From Longispora sp047121295 (GTDB lineage Bacteria; Actinomycetota; Actinomycetes; Mycobacteriales; Micromonosporaceae): 64,000 nt of DNA. The notes below the pieces were generated by a model. That model saw only the letters and a program-made list of their open reading frames with translations, had not been told where the DNA came from and ran no database searches. This document shows, one piece after another, positions 1 to 6,725 of the stretch. The position numbers and the translations under genes are program-made. The first letter of the stretch is position 1, and each line of letters starts with the position of its first letter. The DNA lies in assembly GCF_047121295.1 (NCBI RefSeq), contig NZ_CP139447.1:186001-250000 (forward strand). The letters run 5' to 3'.

Positions 1-392
1 CCACGGCCGCAGCCCCGAGCAGGGCCACGGCCACGACTGCGGACGAGGCCTCGGGCGCGGCCCCAGCTCCGACCCCGGGCTCGGTTCCGGGCACGGCCAC
101 CCACTCCCGCCCCGACGCCCCGGTGACCGCCCTGCTCACGGCCAACAACCGGATCACGGCGGAGGTGCTCCGCCAGCTCCCGACGATGCCGCGCCGCCCT
201 GCGCTGATCGGCTTCGACGATCTGGAACTCGCTGACCTGATCACCCCGGGCCTGACCGTGATCGCGCAGGACGCGGAGGGCATCGGCCGCGCGGCGATGG
301 AACTCCTCGACACCCGGCTGGCCGATCCGCGCCTGCCGGCCCGCGAGGTCCGCATCCCCACCACCCTGATCATCCGGGGCTCGGCCGAATAA
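1..392 (+). CDS. LacI-family transcriptional regulator, C-terminal part (5' truncated by window)
   Basis: The reading frame is open from the first bases to TAA at 390-392, so the gene begins outside the window. The last 90 residues match the end of LacI/GalR ligand-binding domains: TANNRIT (effector/hinge strand), a GFDDLELADL block, then a PG-TV-AQD segment and a C-terminal RIPTTLIIRGS strand. Such proteins are sugar-responsive dimeric repressors. Upstream of TANNRIT the frame reads about 38 residues of Ala/Pro/Thr/Gly-rich low-complexity sequence, which ordinary LacI domains lack there, so a disordered insertion seems to interrupt the effector domain. Family call is firm; ligand unknown. 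Confidence 0.82.
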   Translation, partial: TAAAPSRATATTADEASGAAPAPTPGSVPGTATHSRPDAPVTALLTANNRITAEVLRQLPTMPRRPALIGFDDLELADLITPGLTVIAQDAEGIGRAAMELLDTRLADPRLPAREVRIPTTLIIRGSAE

Positions 393-488
393 CCCCAGAT
401 CAAACCCATTTTTTGGTTACGCCGCGTCCCTGGACCGCCGCGCGCCGGCCGTTCTGTGGAGTGGCCCGTCCGCGCCGGTACCCCGCGT

Positions 489-549
489 GATCGTCGTTTG
501 CGGCCCGAGAGTGCAGTCCCACTGCGGATCTCGGCCGCAAACGACGATC
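489..549. repeat. 61-nt palindromic element, copy 1
   Basis: The outer arms GATCGTCGTTTGCGGCC and GGCCGCAAACGACGATC are perfect inverted repeats. They enclose an inner hairpin GCAGT-CCC-ACTGC. The reverse complement aligns without gaps to 61876-61936 at about 44 of 61 positions. It lies between the lacI-type gene and the gene at 616, in a stretch (393-602) where I see no coding sequence. It could be a REP-like or non-autonomous palindromic element or a bidirectional terminator. Confidence 0.75.
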
Positions 550-602
550 TTGGGCAATGCGGCCACAGTCACCGCCCGGGCGTGCACCCCGCCGGCCACG
601 CC

Positions 603-608
603 TAGAAT
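603..608 (+). promoter_or_regulatory. Leaderless -10 box for the gene at 616
   Basis: TAGAAT lies 7 nt before the ATG, so transcription would start at or next to the start codon. No Shine-Dalgarno sequence is present. No clear -35 is visible. Confidence 0.6.
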
Positions 609-615
609 TCGGCAA

Positions 616-1281
616 ATGGAGCAGAACGAGTGGGTCTTCGGTGACGGCGGGAAGATCGTTTCCAAGGAGGAGATGATCGCGGCGCTCGGTCCGGGCGCGC
701 AGCCGCCCACCTTCACCGCGTTCGGCGGCCCGCAGGCCGAGTGGTGCGCGGAGACCTGGCAGAGCGCGAAGGCGCCGTACAAGTACGGGGTGTACGCCGA
801 GGGCCCCGTCCCCTTCGCCGTCCTCCTCACCGACTGCCCCGACCTGGAGTCCGCGCAGATCGCGAGCAGCGAGGTGCTGGCCCGGATCATCCTGACGTGC
901 GTCGGGGAGGGCAAGGCCTCGCCGGCGCTGCACTGGCGGCGCGACACCGGCGACGAGGTGGCCGTCGTGCCCACGGCGGACACCGAGAACGGCGAGATCG
1001 AGTGGTACGGGGTGACGTGCCTGGGCGGGCAGCACTGGCAGTACAACAGCGGGGGTGACCTCGACGGGGCCCGGCGCACCGTGGCCGAGGCGGTGCTGTC
1101 CTACGGGCTGATCGACGAGGAGGACGAGGACATGCTGCCGGCCGACCGGCGCGACCTCGCCAGCATCCTCGCGCTGGAGGCGTGGGCGACCCACGTGCTC
1201 GCCGAGGCGGCCCGGCACCGGGCCCAGGGCGTGCACGGCTTCCTGGTGGGGGCCGAGGAGGTCCGCGAGATCCTGAAATAG
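616..1281 (+). CDS. Conserved-looking soluble protein of unknown function (221 aa)
   Basis: I do not recognise the family. ATG at 616 is chosen because a TAGAAT -10 box ends 7 nt upstream; the open frame runs further 5' (to 487) but that part lies inside the palindromic repeat. The product is acidic, with no signal peptide or membrane helix. It contains several Trp residues, a run of acidic residues (EEDED) near residue 170, and a helical C-terminal third. Third-position GC is high like the neighbours, supporting real coding. It may be monocistronic; the next gene has its own promoter. Alternative: the C-terminal half could be an isolated helical regulatory domain. Confidence 0.65.
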   Translation: MEQNEWVFGDGGKIVSKEEMIAALGPGAQPPTFTAFGGPQAEWCAETWQSAKAPYKYGVYAEGPVPFAVLLTDCPDLESAQIASSEVLARIILTCVGEGKASPALHWRRDTGDEVAVVPTADTENGEIEWYGVTCLGGQHWQYNSGGDLDGARRTVAEAVLSYGLIDEEDEDMLPADRRDLASILALEAWATHVLAEAARHRAQGVHGFLVGAEEVREILK

Positions 1282-1285
1282 CCGC

Positions 1286-1316
1286 TTGACCCTCACGTTG
1301 CGGGAGGCCGCAGGCT
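1286..1316 (+). promoter_or_regulatory. MerR-type promoter with operator in a 19-bp spacer
   Basis: TTGACC (1286-1291) and CAGGCT (1311-1316) are separated by 19 bp, the elongated spacing typical of MerR-regulated promoters. The spacer contains the imperfect palindrome CCTCACGTTGCGGGAGG (1290-1306). It directly precedes the TipA-like gene, so autoregulation is the expected arrangement. Confidence 0.65.
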
Positions 1317-1338
1317 GGATCCCGACAGAGGGGGAACG

Positions 1339-2100
1339 ATGGGGTACTCGGTGGGTCAGGTGGCGAAGTTCGCCGACGTGACCGTGCGGGCGCTGCACCA
1401 CTACGACGAGATCGGTCTGCTGTCCCCGAGCGGGCGCAGCCCGGCCGGCTACCGGCGGTACGACGACGCCGATCTCGAGCGGTTGCAGAGCCTGCTGTTC
1501 TACCGGGAGCTCGGGTTCCCCCTGGAGGAGATCGCCGCCATCCTCGGCGATCCGGACGTCGACGCGACCGCGCACCTGCGGCGTCAACGGGAGCTGCTGC
1601 TCCACCGGATCGGCCGGCTGCAGGACATGGTGGCGGCGGTCGAGTTCGCGATGGAGGCGAGACAGGTGGGGATCAGGTTGACGCCGGAGGAGCGGTTCGA
1701 GGTGTTCGGGGACCACGACCCGGCGCGGTACGAGGACGAGGTGCGGGAGCGGTGGGGCGACACCGACGCGTACAAGGAGAGTGCGCGGCGGACGAAGTCG
1801 TACACCAAGGAGGACTGGCTGGTCATCAAGGGCCAGGCGGCCAGCCTCAACCAGCGGCTGGCCCTGGCGATGACCAGCGGGGTGCCGGCCGACGACCCGC
1901 AGGTGTTGGACCTCGCGGAGGAGCACCGCCAGCAGATCATCCGGTGGTACTACGACTGCACGTACGAGATCCACCGTGGACTCGCCGAGATGTACGTCGC
2001 GGACCCCCGGTTCACGGCGACCATCGACGCGGACGGCCCGGGCCTCGCGGCGTACCTGCGGGCCGCGATCCTCGCGAACGCCGACCGCGCCGAGGGGTAG
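1339..2100 (+). CDS. tipA: MerR-family regulator, TipAL type (HTH plus TipAS antibiotic-recognition domain)
   Basis: The 253 residues equal the usual TipAL length. Residues 1-70 form a MerR winged helix-turn-helix (YSVGQVAKFADVTVRALHHYDEIGLL, then the wing with YRRYDDADLERL). About residues 75-110 are the dimerisation coiled coil. Residues about 115-250 match the TipAS globin-like domain (RYEDEVRERWGDTDAYKES, and the HRQQIIRWYYDC-YEIHRGLAEMYVADPRF segment). TipAL of Streptomyces lividans binds thiopeptide antibiotics covalently through a Cys and activates its own promoter; the C in YYDCTYEI is a candidate. The 19-bp-spacer promoter just upstream supports autoregulation. What ligand this copy recognises is unknown. 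Confidence 0.88.
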   Translation: MGYSVGQVAKFADVTVRALHHYDEIGLLSPSGRSPAGYRRYDDADLERLQSLLFYRELGFPLEEIAAILGDPDVDATAHLRRQRELLLHRIGRLQDMVAAVEFAMEARQVGIRLTPEERFEVFGDHDPARYEDEVRERWGDTDAYKESARRTKSYTKEDWLVIKGQAASLNQRLALAMTSGVPADDPQVLDLAEEHRQQIIRWYYDCTYEIHRGLAEMYVADPRFTATIDADGPGLAAYLRAAILANADRAEG

Positions 2101-2116
2101 TAGTACCGCACCGGTT

Positions 2117-2150
2117 GTACACCCCGGGAGGGCTACCGCCCGGGGTGTAC
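2117..2150 (+). terminator. Stem-loop terminator after tipA
   Basis: Perfect 12-bp inverted repeat GTACACCCCGGG / CCCGGGGTGTAC with a 10-nt loop, starting 17 nt after the tipA stop. No U-tract, as is common in high-GC actinobacteria. Confidence 0.6.
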
Positions 2151-2241
2151 CCACATCTTCAACTCCGTGCTGGATGTCCCGGCACCTCGCTGTCCGTAAC
2201 CTTCGACGCGCTGGTAGACCCGGCCGCGAAAGGGAGCAGCG

Positions 2242-3615
2242 ATGTCGGACGATGGTCGGCCGGGCCCGGACAGCCCGGACACCCCGGAACGGTTCGTCGC
2301 GGCGCTGCGCCGCCTCAAGGAGTGGCACGGGGTGTCGTTCCGCGAGCTGGAGAAGCGGGCGGCGGCGAACGGCGACATCCTGCCCCGGGCGACCCTGACG
2401 ACGGCGCTGGGCCGGCACACGCTGCCCCGCGAGGAGATCGTCGTCGCGTTCGTCCGGGCGTGCTCGGGGGATGTCGACGAGGCGCGGCGGTGGGCGGTGG
2501 CGCGCCGGCGGCTGGCGGCTGCGATGCCGGAGCTGCCCACGGTGCCCGAGGAGGCCGTAGTCCCGAAGCTGGCCACGGTGCCCGGGACGGCCGTGATGCC
2601 CGGGGCGGCCGGGGTGCCCGAGGCGGCTGTGGTGCCGGGCCCGGACGGTGGGGCCGTGGCGCCCGCCGCGCCCGTCATCCCGCCGGAGCTGGCCGCCGGG
2701 GTGCTCACCGTGGCCTGGCGGCGCACCAGCTTCCCGGTCCGGGTCATGACCGTGCTCGTGCTCGCCCTGGTGGTGACCGTGACGGCCGGGGCCGTGGTCC
2801 GGGCGGTCCGGGATCTCGGCGGCGGCCAGGCCATGTCCCAGGACGTCGGCGGACCCGACGCGTCCGAGCCGACCCCGGAGCCGTCCAGGTCGCCGGCCGC
2901 GAGTGGCGGTGACCCGGCGGGCGGCGATCCCGGCGCGGACGAGGGCACCGGCCCGGGCTCCGACGGCCCAGGCCCAGGATCCGGCCCAGGATCGGGCCCG
3001 GGCTCCGGCCCGGGCTCCGGCCCGGGCTCCGGTCCCGGCGGCACGCCGGGCGGCTCGGCAGGCGAGCCCGAGGGGGGCACCGGCGGCCCCGGGCCCACCC
3101 CCGCCGGCCCGCGACCCCCGGTCACCGGCAGCTACCCGGCCACCGACGACACCACGATCTGGCGGGGCGCGCCCGACTCGACGGGTTTCGGTACCCAGGA
3201 TGACGCCTCGACCTGCGGCGACCCGTGCGCGAAGTCCTCGAACGTCGGCTTCGAACGTCAGGTTCTGGTGAAGTTCGACGTCCCGGACCTGGCCGCGAAC
3301 CAGTGCGCCACGGCGATGCGGCTGCGGCTGTGGGCGAAGCACGTGTCCGGCCCGCTCCGGGTGCACCGGATCGCCACGAACTGGTCCGAGGGCACCGCGA
3401 CCTGGAACAGCCGCCCGGCGCGCGGCCCGGAGCTGACCCGGTCCCGCAGCGGCGGCGGCTCGGGCTGGATCACCTACGACCTGCCCCTGGGCAAGGTCCC
3501 GGCGGGCGCCTACGCCTACGAGCTGGAGGGGCTGGACGCCCAGACGGCCGGGTTCGGCACGAAGGAGAGCGGGCAGCCGGCGCGACTGGAGATCACGCAC
3601 ACCACGTGCGGGTAG
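2242..3615 (+). CDS. Membrane-anchored HTH protein with extracellular DNRLRE domain
   Basis: This 457-aa protein combines parts on both sides of the membrane. Residues about 14-80 are an XRE-like helical DNA-binding or HTH-like region (FVAALRRLKEWHGVSFRELEKRA...TLTTAL). A Pro/Val/Ala-rich cytoplasmic linker follows. A single membrane helix lies near residues 168-190 (VMTVLVLALVVTVTAGAVV). Next comes a Pro/Gly/Ser linker with repeated GPGS units (about 235-290). The C-terminal domain (about 305-457) has the DNRLRE signature: DDTTIWRG, LVKFDVP, MRLRLWA, ATNWSEGTATWNSRP. DNRLRE domains are found in secreted, carbohydrate-associated actinobacterial proteins. The layout suggests a one-piece surface sensor reporting to DNA or to a cytoplasmic partner. 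Function is inferred; no enzyme motif is seen. An AGGGAG ribosome site precedes ATG. Confidence 0.75.
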   Translation: MSDDGRPGPDSPDTPERFVAALRRLKEWHGVSFRELEKRAAANGDILPRATLTTALGRHTLPREEIVVAFVRACSGDVDEARRWAVARRRLAAAMPELPTVPEEAVVPKLATVPGTAVMPGAAGVPEAAVVPGPDGGAVAPAAPVIPPELAAGVLTVAWRRTSFPVRVMTVLVLALVVTVTAGAVVRAVRDLGGGQAMSQDVGGPDASEPTPEPSRSPAASGGDPAGGDPGADEGTGPGSDGPGPGSGPGSGPGSGPGSGPGSGPGGTPGGSAGEPEGGTGGPGPTPAGPRPPVTGSYPATDDTTIWRGAPDSTGFGTQDDASTCGDPCAKSSNVGFERQVLVKFDVPDLAANQCATAMRLRLWAKHVSGPLRVHRIATNWSEGTATWNSRPARGPELTRSRSGGGSGWITYDLPLGKVPAGAYAYELEGLDAQTAGFGTKESGQPARLEITHTTCG

Positions 3616-3680
3616 GACTCGCCGAATTTGTCCCCGCGCCTGGAGATTGTGGTGTCCGTCATCCGTCACTGGGGGAGAAA

Positions 3681-3696
3681 CCCGGGCCGGCCCGGG
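3681..3696. terminator. 16-bp GC palindrome, second stem downstream of tRNA-Leu
   Basis: CCCGGGCCGGCCCGGG is perfectly self-complementary. On the minus strand it is followed by a short T run (GTTTCTCC). It lies between the DNRLRE gene and the tRNA and may serve either transcript. Confidence 0.4.
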
Positions 3697-3704
3697 AAAA
3701 GCAA

Positions 3705-3731
3705 TCAGGCCCGGTCGATGACCGGGCCTGA
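3705..3731 (-). terminator. Rho-independent terminator of tRNA-Leu
   Basis: Twelve-bp inverted repeat TCAGGCCCGGTC / GACCGGGCCTGA with a 3-nt loop, read on the minus strand just beyond the tRNA 3' end and followed by TTGCTTTTCC. This is the best canonical terminator in the window. Confidence 0.75.
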
Positions 3732-3736
3732 CCTGC

Positions 3737-3822
3737 TGGTGGGGATGGAGGGAGTTGAACCCTCACACCCTTTCGAGTACACGGACCTGAACCGTGCGCG
3801 TCTGCCATTCCGCCACATCCCC
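3737..3822 (-). tRNA. leuT: tRNA-Leu (anticodon CAG)
   Basis: On the minus strand the gene begins GGGGATGTGGCGGAATGG and ends with an encoded ACCA (3737-3740). The acceptor stem GGGGATG pairs with CATCCCC. The anticodon loop is TTCAGGT within the stem CACGG/CCGTG, giving anticodon CAG, which reads CUG, a dominant Leu codon in this genome. A long variable arm and the T-loop GGTTCAACTCC mark a class II tRNA. The same tRNA lies beside fhaA in M. tuberculosis, so the position itself is a conserved origin-region landmark. Confidence 0.95.
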
Positions 3823-3836
3823 GATGCGCGCTGTAC

Positions 3837-3842
3837 ACCTTA
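3837..3842 (-). promoter_or_regulatory. Candidate -10 box of tRNA-Leu
   Basis: On the minus strand TAAGGT ends 14 nt before the mature tRNA 5' end, suiting a short precursor leader. No convincing -35 is seen. Confidence 0.35.
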
Positions 3843-4022
3843 CTCGAAGGCCTCAGACGTGCGACACTTCGGCGGCAAACTCCGAAGCGACCTGAGAAGA
3901 CTACCCCATACCGGGGTTTCTCCTGCATGCGGTGGGAACTCTAGCATGTCTCTGGGAGACGACCCGTCCTCAGGTAGCCCCGTCCGGATACCATCATCAC
4001 GTCGGGACCCAAGGAGGAGCCG

Positions 4023-4817
4023 GTGAGCGTTCTGCAACGCTTCGAGAAGAGGTTGGAAGGCCTGGTGGAAGGGGCCTTCGCGAAGGTCTTCAAGGGGGTA
4101 GTACACCCTGTGGAGATCCTCAACGCCATGCAACGCGAGGCGGAGGCGCACAAGGCCATATTGGCGGGAGGCCGCACTCTCGTACCGAACAGGTATGTGA
4201 TCGATCTCTCGCAGTACGACCACGGGCGACTCGCCCCCTACGCCGCCGCGCTGGCCCAGGAGCTGGCGCAGTCCCAGGCCGAGTTCATCGGCGAACAGGG
4301 CTGGACGGTGTACGGGGACGTGATCGTCGAGGTCGAGCGTGGCGAAGGACTGGACACGGGCATGTTCCGGGTCACAGCCGAGGTCTACACGGGTGGTGAG
4401 GTCGCGCCGCAGCCGGCGTACAGCGCCCCGCAGCCCGGGTACGACCAGGGTGGTGGCTACCCGCCGCCGCCGGCGCCCGGTGGCTTCGACCAGGGCGGTG
4501 GCTACCAGCCCCCGCCGCCGGCAGGTGGGGGGCCGCGCACGCCGCGACTCATCTCCAACGACGGCCGGCAGTACTCGGTGGCGATCGGTTCCACGATCAT
4601 CGGCCGGGGCGAGCAGGCGCAGCTCCGGCTGCCCGACGTCGGGATCTCCCGCCGGCACGCCCGGCTGGACTTCGACGGCGCCCAGGTGGTGCTGACCGAT
4701 CTGGGGTCCACGAACGGCACGCTGGTCAACAGCCAGCGCGTGTCGGCGGTGGCCCTCAACCCGGGTGACGTCATCCAGATCGGCACGACTTCGTTGACGC
4801 TCCGCGTGGACGGCTAA
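4023..4817 (+). CDS. fhaA: FHA-domain protein FhaA (DUF3662 plus FHA)
   Basis: 264 aa. Residues 1-125 are the DUF3662 domain (VLQRFEKRLEGLVEGAFAKVFKGVVHPVEI...). Residues about 125-170 are a Tyr/Pro/Gly/Gln-rich linker with GGGYPPPP-like repeats. Residues about 173-262 are an FHA domain with the phosphothreonine-binding set GRGEQ, S-RHARL and STNGT. In mycobacteria FhaA binds phosphorylated MviN and PknB substrates and moderates lipid II export and wall growth at poles and septa. GTG is chosen because AAGGAGGAG lies a few bases upstream. It is first in a compact operon with fhaB, pstP, rodA, pbpA, pknA and pknB. Confidence 0.93.
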   Translation: MSVLQRFEKRLEGLVEGAFAKVFKGVVHPVEILNAMQREAEAHKAILAGGRTLVPNRYVIDLSQYDHGRLAPYAAALAQELAQSQAEFIGEQGWTVYGDVIVEVERGEGLDTGMFRVTAEVYTGGEVAPQPAYSAPQPGYDQGGGYPPPPAPGGFDQGGGYQPPPPAGGGPRTPRLISNDGRQYSVAIGSTIIGRGEQAQLRLPDVGISRRHARLDFDGAQVVLTDLGSTNGTLVNSQRVSAVALNPGDVIQIGTTSLTLRVDG

Positions 4818-4822
4818 AGCCG

Positions 4823-5308
4823 TTGCCGGACCTCGTCCTCGCCGTCGCACGTTTCGGCTTCCTCGTCCTGCTGTGGATCTTCGTGTTCGCCGTGGTCGGG
4901 GTCGTCCGACGTGATCTGTTCATCGGGGCACGCGCCGGCCGGCTCGTGGCCGCCCCGCGGGGGGTGGGCGCGGGTGCGGTCGGCACGCCGCGTCCGCCGA
5001 AGGGCAAGAAGGGCCGGGCGGCGCACCTGCTGGTGGTGACCGAGGGCTCGCTCGCCGGTACAAGGATCACGTTGGCCGAGTCGCCGATCACGATCGGCCG
5101 GGCCGAGGACTCGACGTTGGTCATCACCGATGACTTCGCGTCGGCCCGGCACGCCCGGCTCGTGCCGCGTGGCGGCCAGTGGTACGTGGAGGATCTCGGT
5201 TCCACTAACGGGACGTACCTCGATCGCGCTAAAGTCTCCGGACTGACCCCCGTCCCCCTGGGCGTGCCGATTCGCATCGGCCGCACGTCACTAGAGCTAC
5301 GGCCATGA
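4823..5308 (+). CDS. fhaB: FHA-domain membrane protein FhaB (FipA)
   Basis: 161 aa with an N-terminal membrane helix at about residues 7-28 (VARFGFLVLLWIFVFAVVGVV) and an FHA domain at about 75-160 (IGRAEDSTLVI, SARHARL, STNGTYLD). The start is TTG, 5 nt after the fhaA stop; the next in-frame starts would cut the anchor. FhaB/FipA is a PknA/PknB phospho-partner that links to division proteins in mycobacteria. Its ATG-proximal end overlaps pstP by 4 nt, indicating translational coupling. Confidence 0.92.
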   Translation: MPDLVLAVARFGFLVLLWIFVFAVVGVVRRDLFIGARAGRLVAAPRGVGAGAVGTPRPPKGKKGRAAHLLVVTEGSLAGTRITLAESPITIGRAEDSTLVITDDFASARHARLVPRGGQWYVEDLGSTNGTYLDRAKVSGLTPVPLGVPIRIGRTSLELRP

Positions 5309-6717
5309 CATTGACATTGCGCTTCGCGGCTCGCAGTGACCGCGGTCTGATTCGGAGCGGGAACGAAGACTCCGTCTACGCTGGACCGCGCCTGCTGGCT
5401 GTCTCCGACGGCATGGGTGGCATGGCCGCCGGTGACGTGGCGAGCAACATCGTGATCGGCACCCTGGCGCCGCTCGACGAGGACGTGCCCGGCATCGACG
5501 TGGTCGAGCCGTTACGCCGCGCCGTGGACCTGGCGAATCAGCGGCTGCGCGGCATCGTGGACGCCAATCCCCAGTTCGAGGGGATGGGCGCGACCCTGAC
5601 GGGGATGTTGTTCTCCGGCAGCCGGTTCGGGATGGTCCACGTCGGCGACTCGCGCGCCTATCTGCTGCGCGGCGGCGAGTTCGCCCAGATCACCAAGGAC
5701 GACACGTACGTCCAGATGCTGGTGGACGAGGGTCGGATCACGCTCGAGGAGGCCAGCAGCCACCCGCAGCGGTCCCTGATCACCCAGGCGATGGGCACGC
5801 TCGACGTGCACCCGGAGTACTCGATCCTGGAGGCCCGCTCCGGCGACCGCCTCCTGCTGTGCAGCGACGGCCTGTCGGCGGTGGTGAGCTTCGAGACCAT
5901 CGGCGAGACCCTGCGCACGATCGCCGACCCGGGGCAGTGCGTGGAGCGGCTGATCCAGCTCGCCCTGCGCGGCGGCGGCCCGGACAACATCACCGTGATC
6001 ATCGCGGACGTCACCGACGGCGACATCGTCGAGGGCACCCCGATCGTCGACGGCGCGGCGGCGCAGAACCGGGACACCAACCGGCCGGTCGACCTGACCA
6101 GCTCCGCCGGCAGGGCCGCGGCGCTCCAGCCGCCCCGCCCGGCCGCGCCGGAGTCCCCGGTCGTCCTGGACGACGAGGACCAGCCCAAGGGGCACCCGGT
6201 CCGCAACACGCTGCTGGTGGTGGTGATCCTGCTCGTGCTCGCCGGTACGGGCGCGGGCGCGTGGCTCTACACCCAGTCGCAGTACTACGTGGGGGCCACC
6301 GACAGCGGCCAGGTCGCCATCTTCAAGGGCGTGCCGGGCTCGGTCGCCGGGCTCGACCTGTCCAAGGTGGACGTGGTGAGCACCCGCCAGGTCGCCGACC
6401 TGACCCCGGTCGCGCAGGAGAAGGTGCGCAAGGGCATCCAGGTGGGTGACCTGACGAAGGCGCAGGCGCTGCTGGCGACCCTGACGGACGAGCGGGCCGA
6501 CAACGACAACCTGCTGCCGCTGTGCCCGACCCCGGGCGCGACGCCGTCGCCCACCCCGCAGTCGAGCCTGCAGCCCAGCCCGACGCCGACTGCCACCCCC
6601 ACCGCGTCCCCGGCGGCCACTCCCGTGGCGACCCCGGTCGCGACGGCCAGCGCGAGCCCCAGTGCCGGCCCGTCCCCCGCCCCCGAGCCCTCGACGGCCT
6701 GTCGAACCCGAAAGTAG
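5305..6717 (+). CDS. pstP: PP2C-type Ser/Thr protein phosphatase PstP
   Basis: 470 aa. Residues 1-240 are a PPM/PP2C catalytic domain with the metal-binding motifs NED, SDGMGGMAAGD, VGDSRAYLLR, SDGLS and GGPDNITVI. One membrane helix follows (about 298-320, TLLVVVILLVLAGTGAGAWLY), then an extracellular region ending in a Pro/Thr/Ala/Ser-rich tail with repeated TP and ATP units. PstP reverses PknA/PknB phosphorylation and so resets wall-synthesis signalling. It starts inside fhaB (ATGA overlap). The tail is longer and more repetitive than a minimal PstP. Confidence 0.94.
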   Translation: MTLTLRFAARSDRGLIRSGNEDSVYAGPRLLAVSDGMGGMAAGDVASNIVIGTLAPLDEDVPGIDVVEPLRRAVDLANQRLRGIVDANPQFEGMGATLTGMLFSGSRFGMVHVGDSRAYLLRGGEFAQITKDDTYVQMLVDEGRITLEEASSHPQRSLITQAMGTLDVHPEYSILEARSGDRLLLCSDGLSAVVSFETIGETLRTIADPGQCVERLIQLALRGGGPDNITVIIADVTDGDIVEGTPIVDGAAAQNRDTNRPVDLTSSAGRAAALQPPRPAAPESPVVLDDEDQPKGHPVRNTLLVVVILLVLAGTGAGAWLYTQSQYYVGATDSGQVAIFKGVPGSVAGLDLSKVDVVSTRQVADLTPVAQEKVRKGIQVGDLTKAQALLATLTDERADNDNLLPLCPTPGATPSPTPQSSLQPSPTPTATPTASPAATPVATPVATASASPSAGPSPAPEPSTACRTRK

Positions 6718-6725
6718 TCGGCCCC

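Noticed and set aside
2940..3050. Tandem short repeats as a possible CRISPR or satellite
   Set aside because: They are codon-level GPGS repeats in a protein linker, with no spacers or separate repeat units. No CRISPR array was seen in the window.
400..3669. 1089-codon minus-strand open frame
   Set aside because: It runs antisense to tipA and the DNRLRE gene, is Arg/Ala/Gly-rich without domains, and is a typical shadow frame of high-GC coding DNA.
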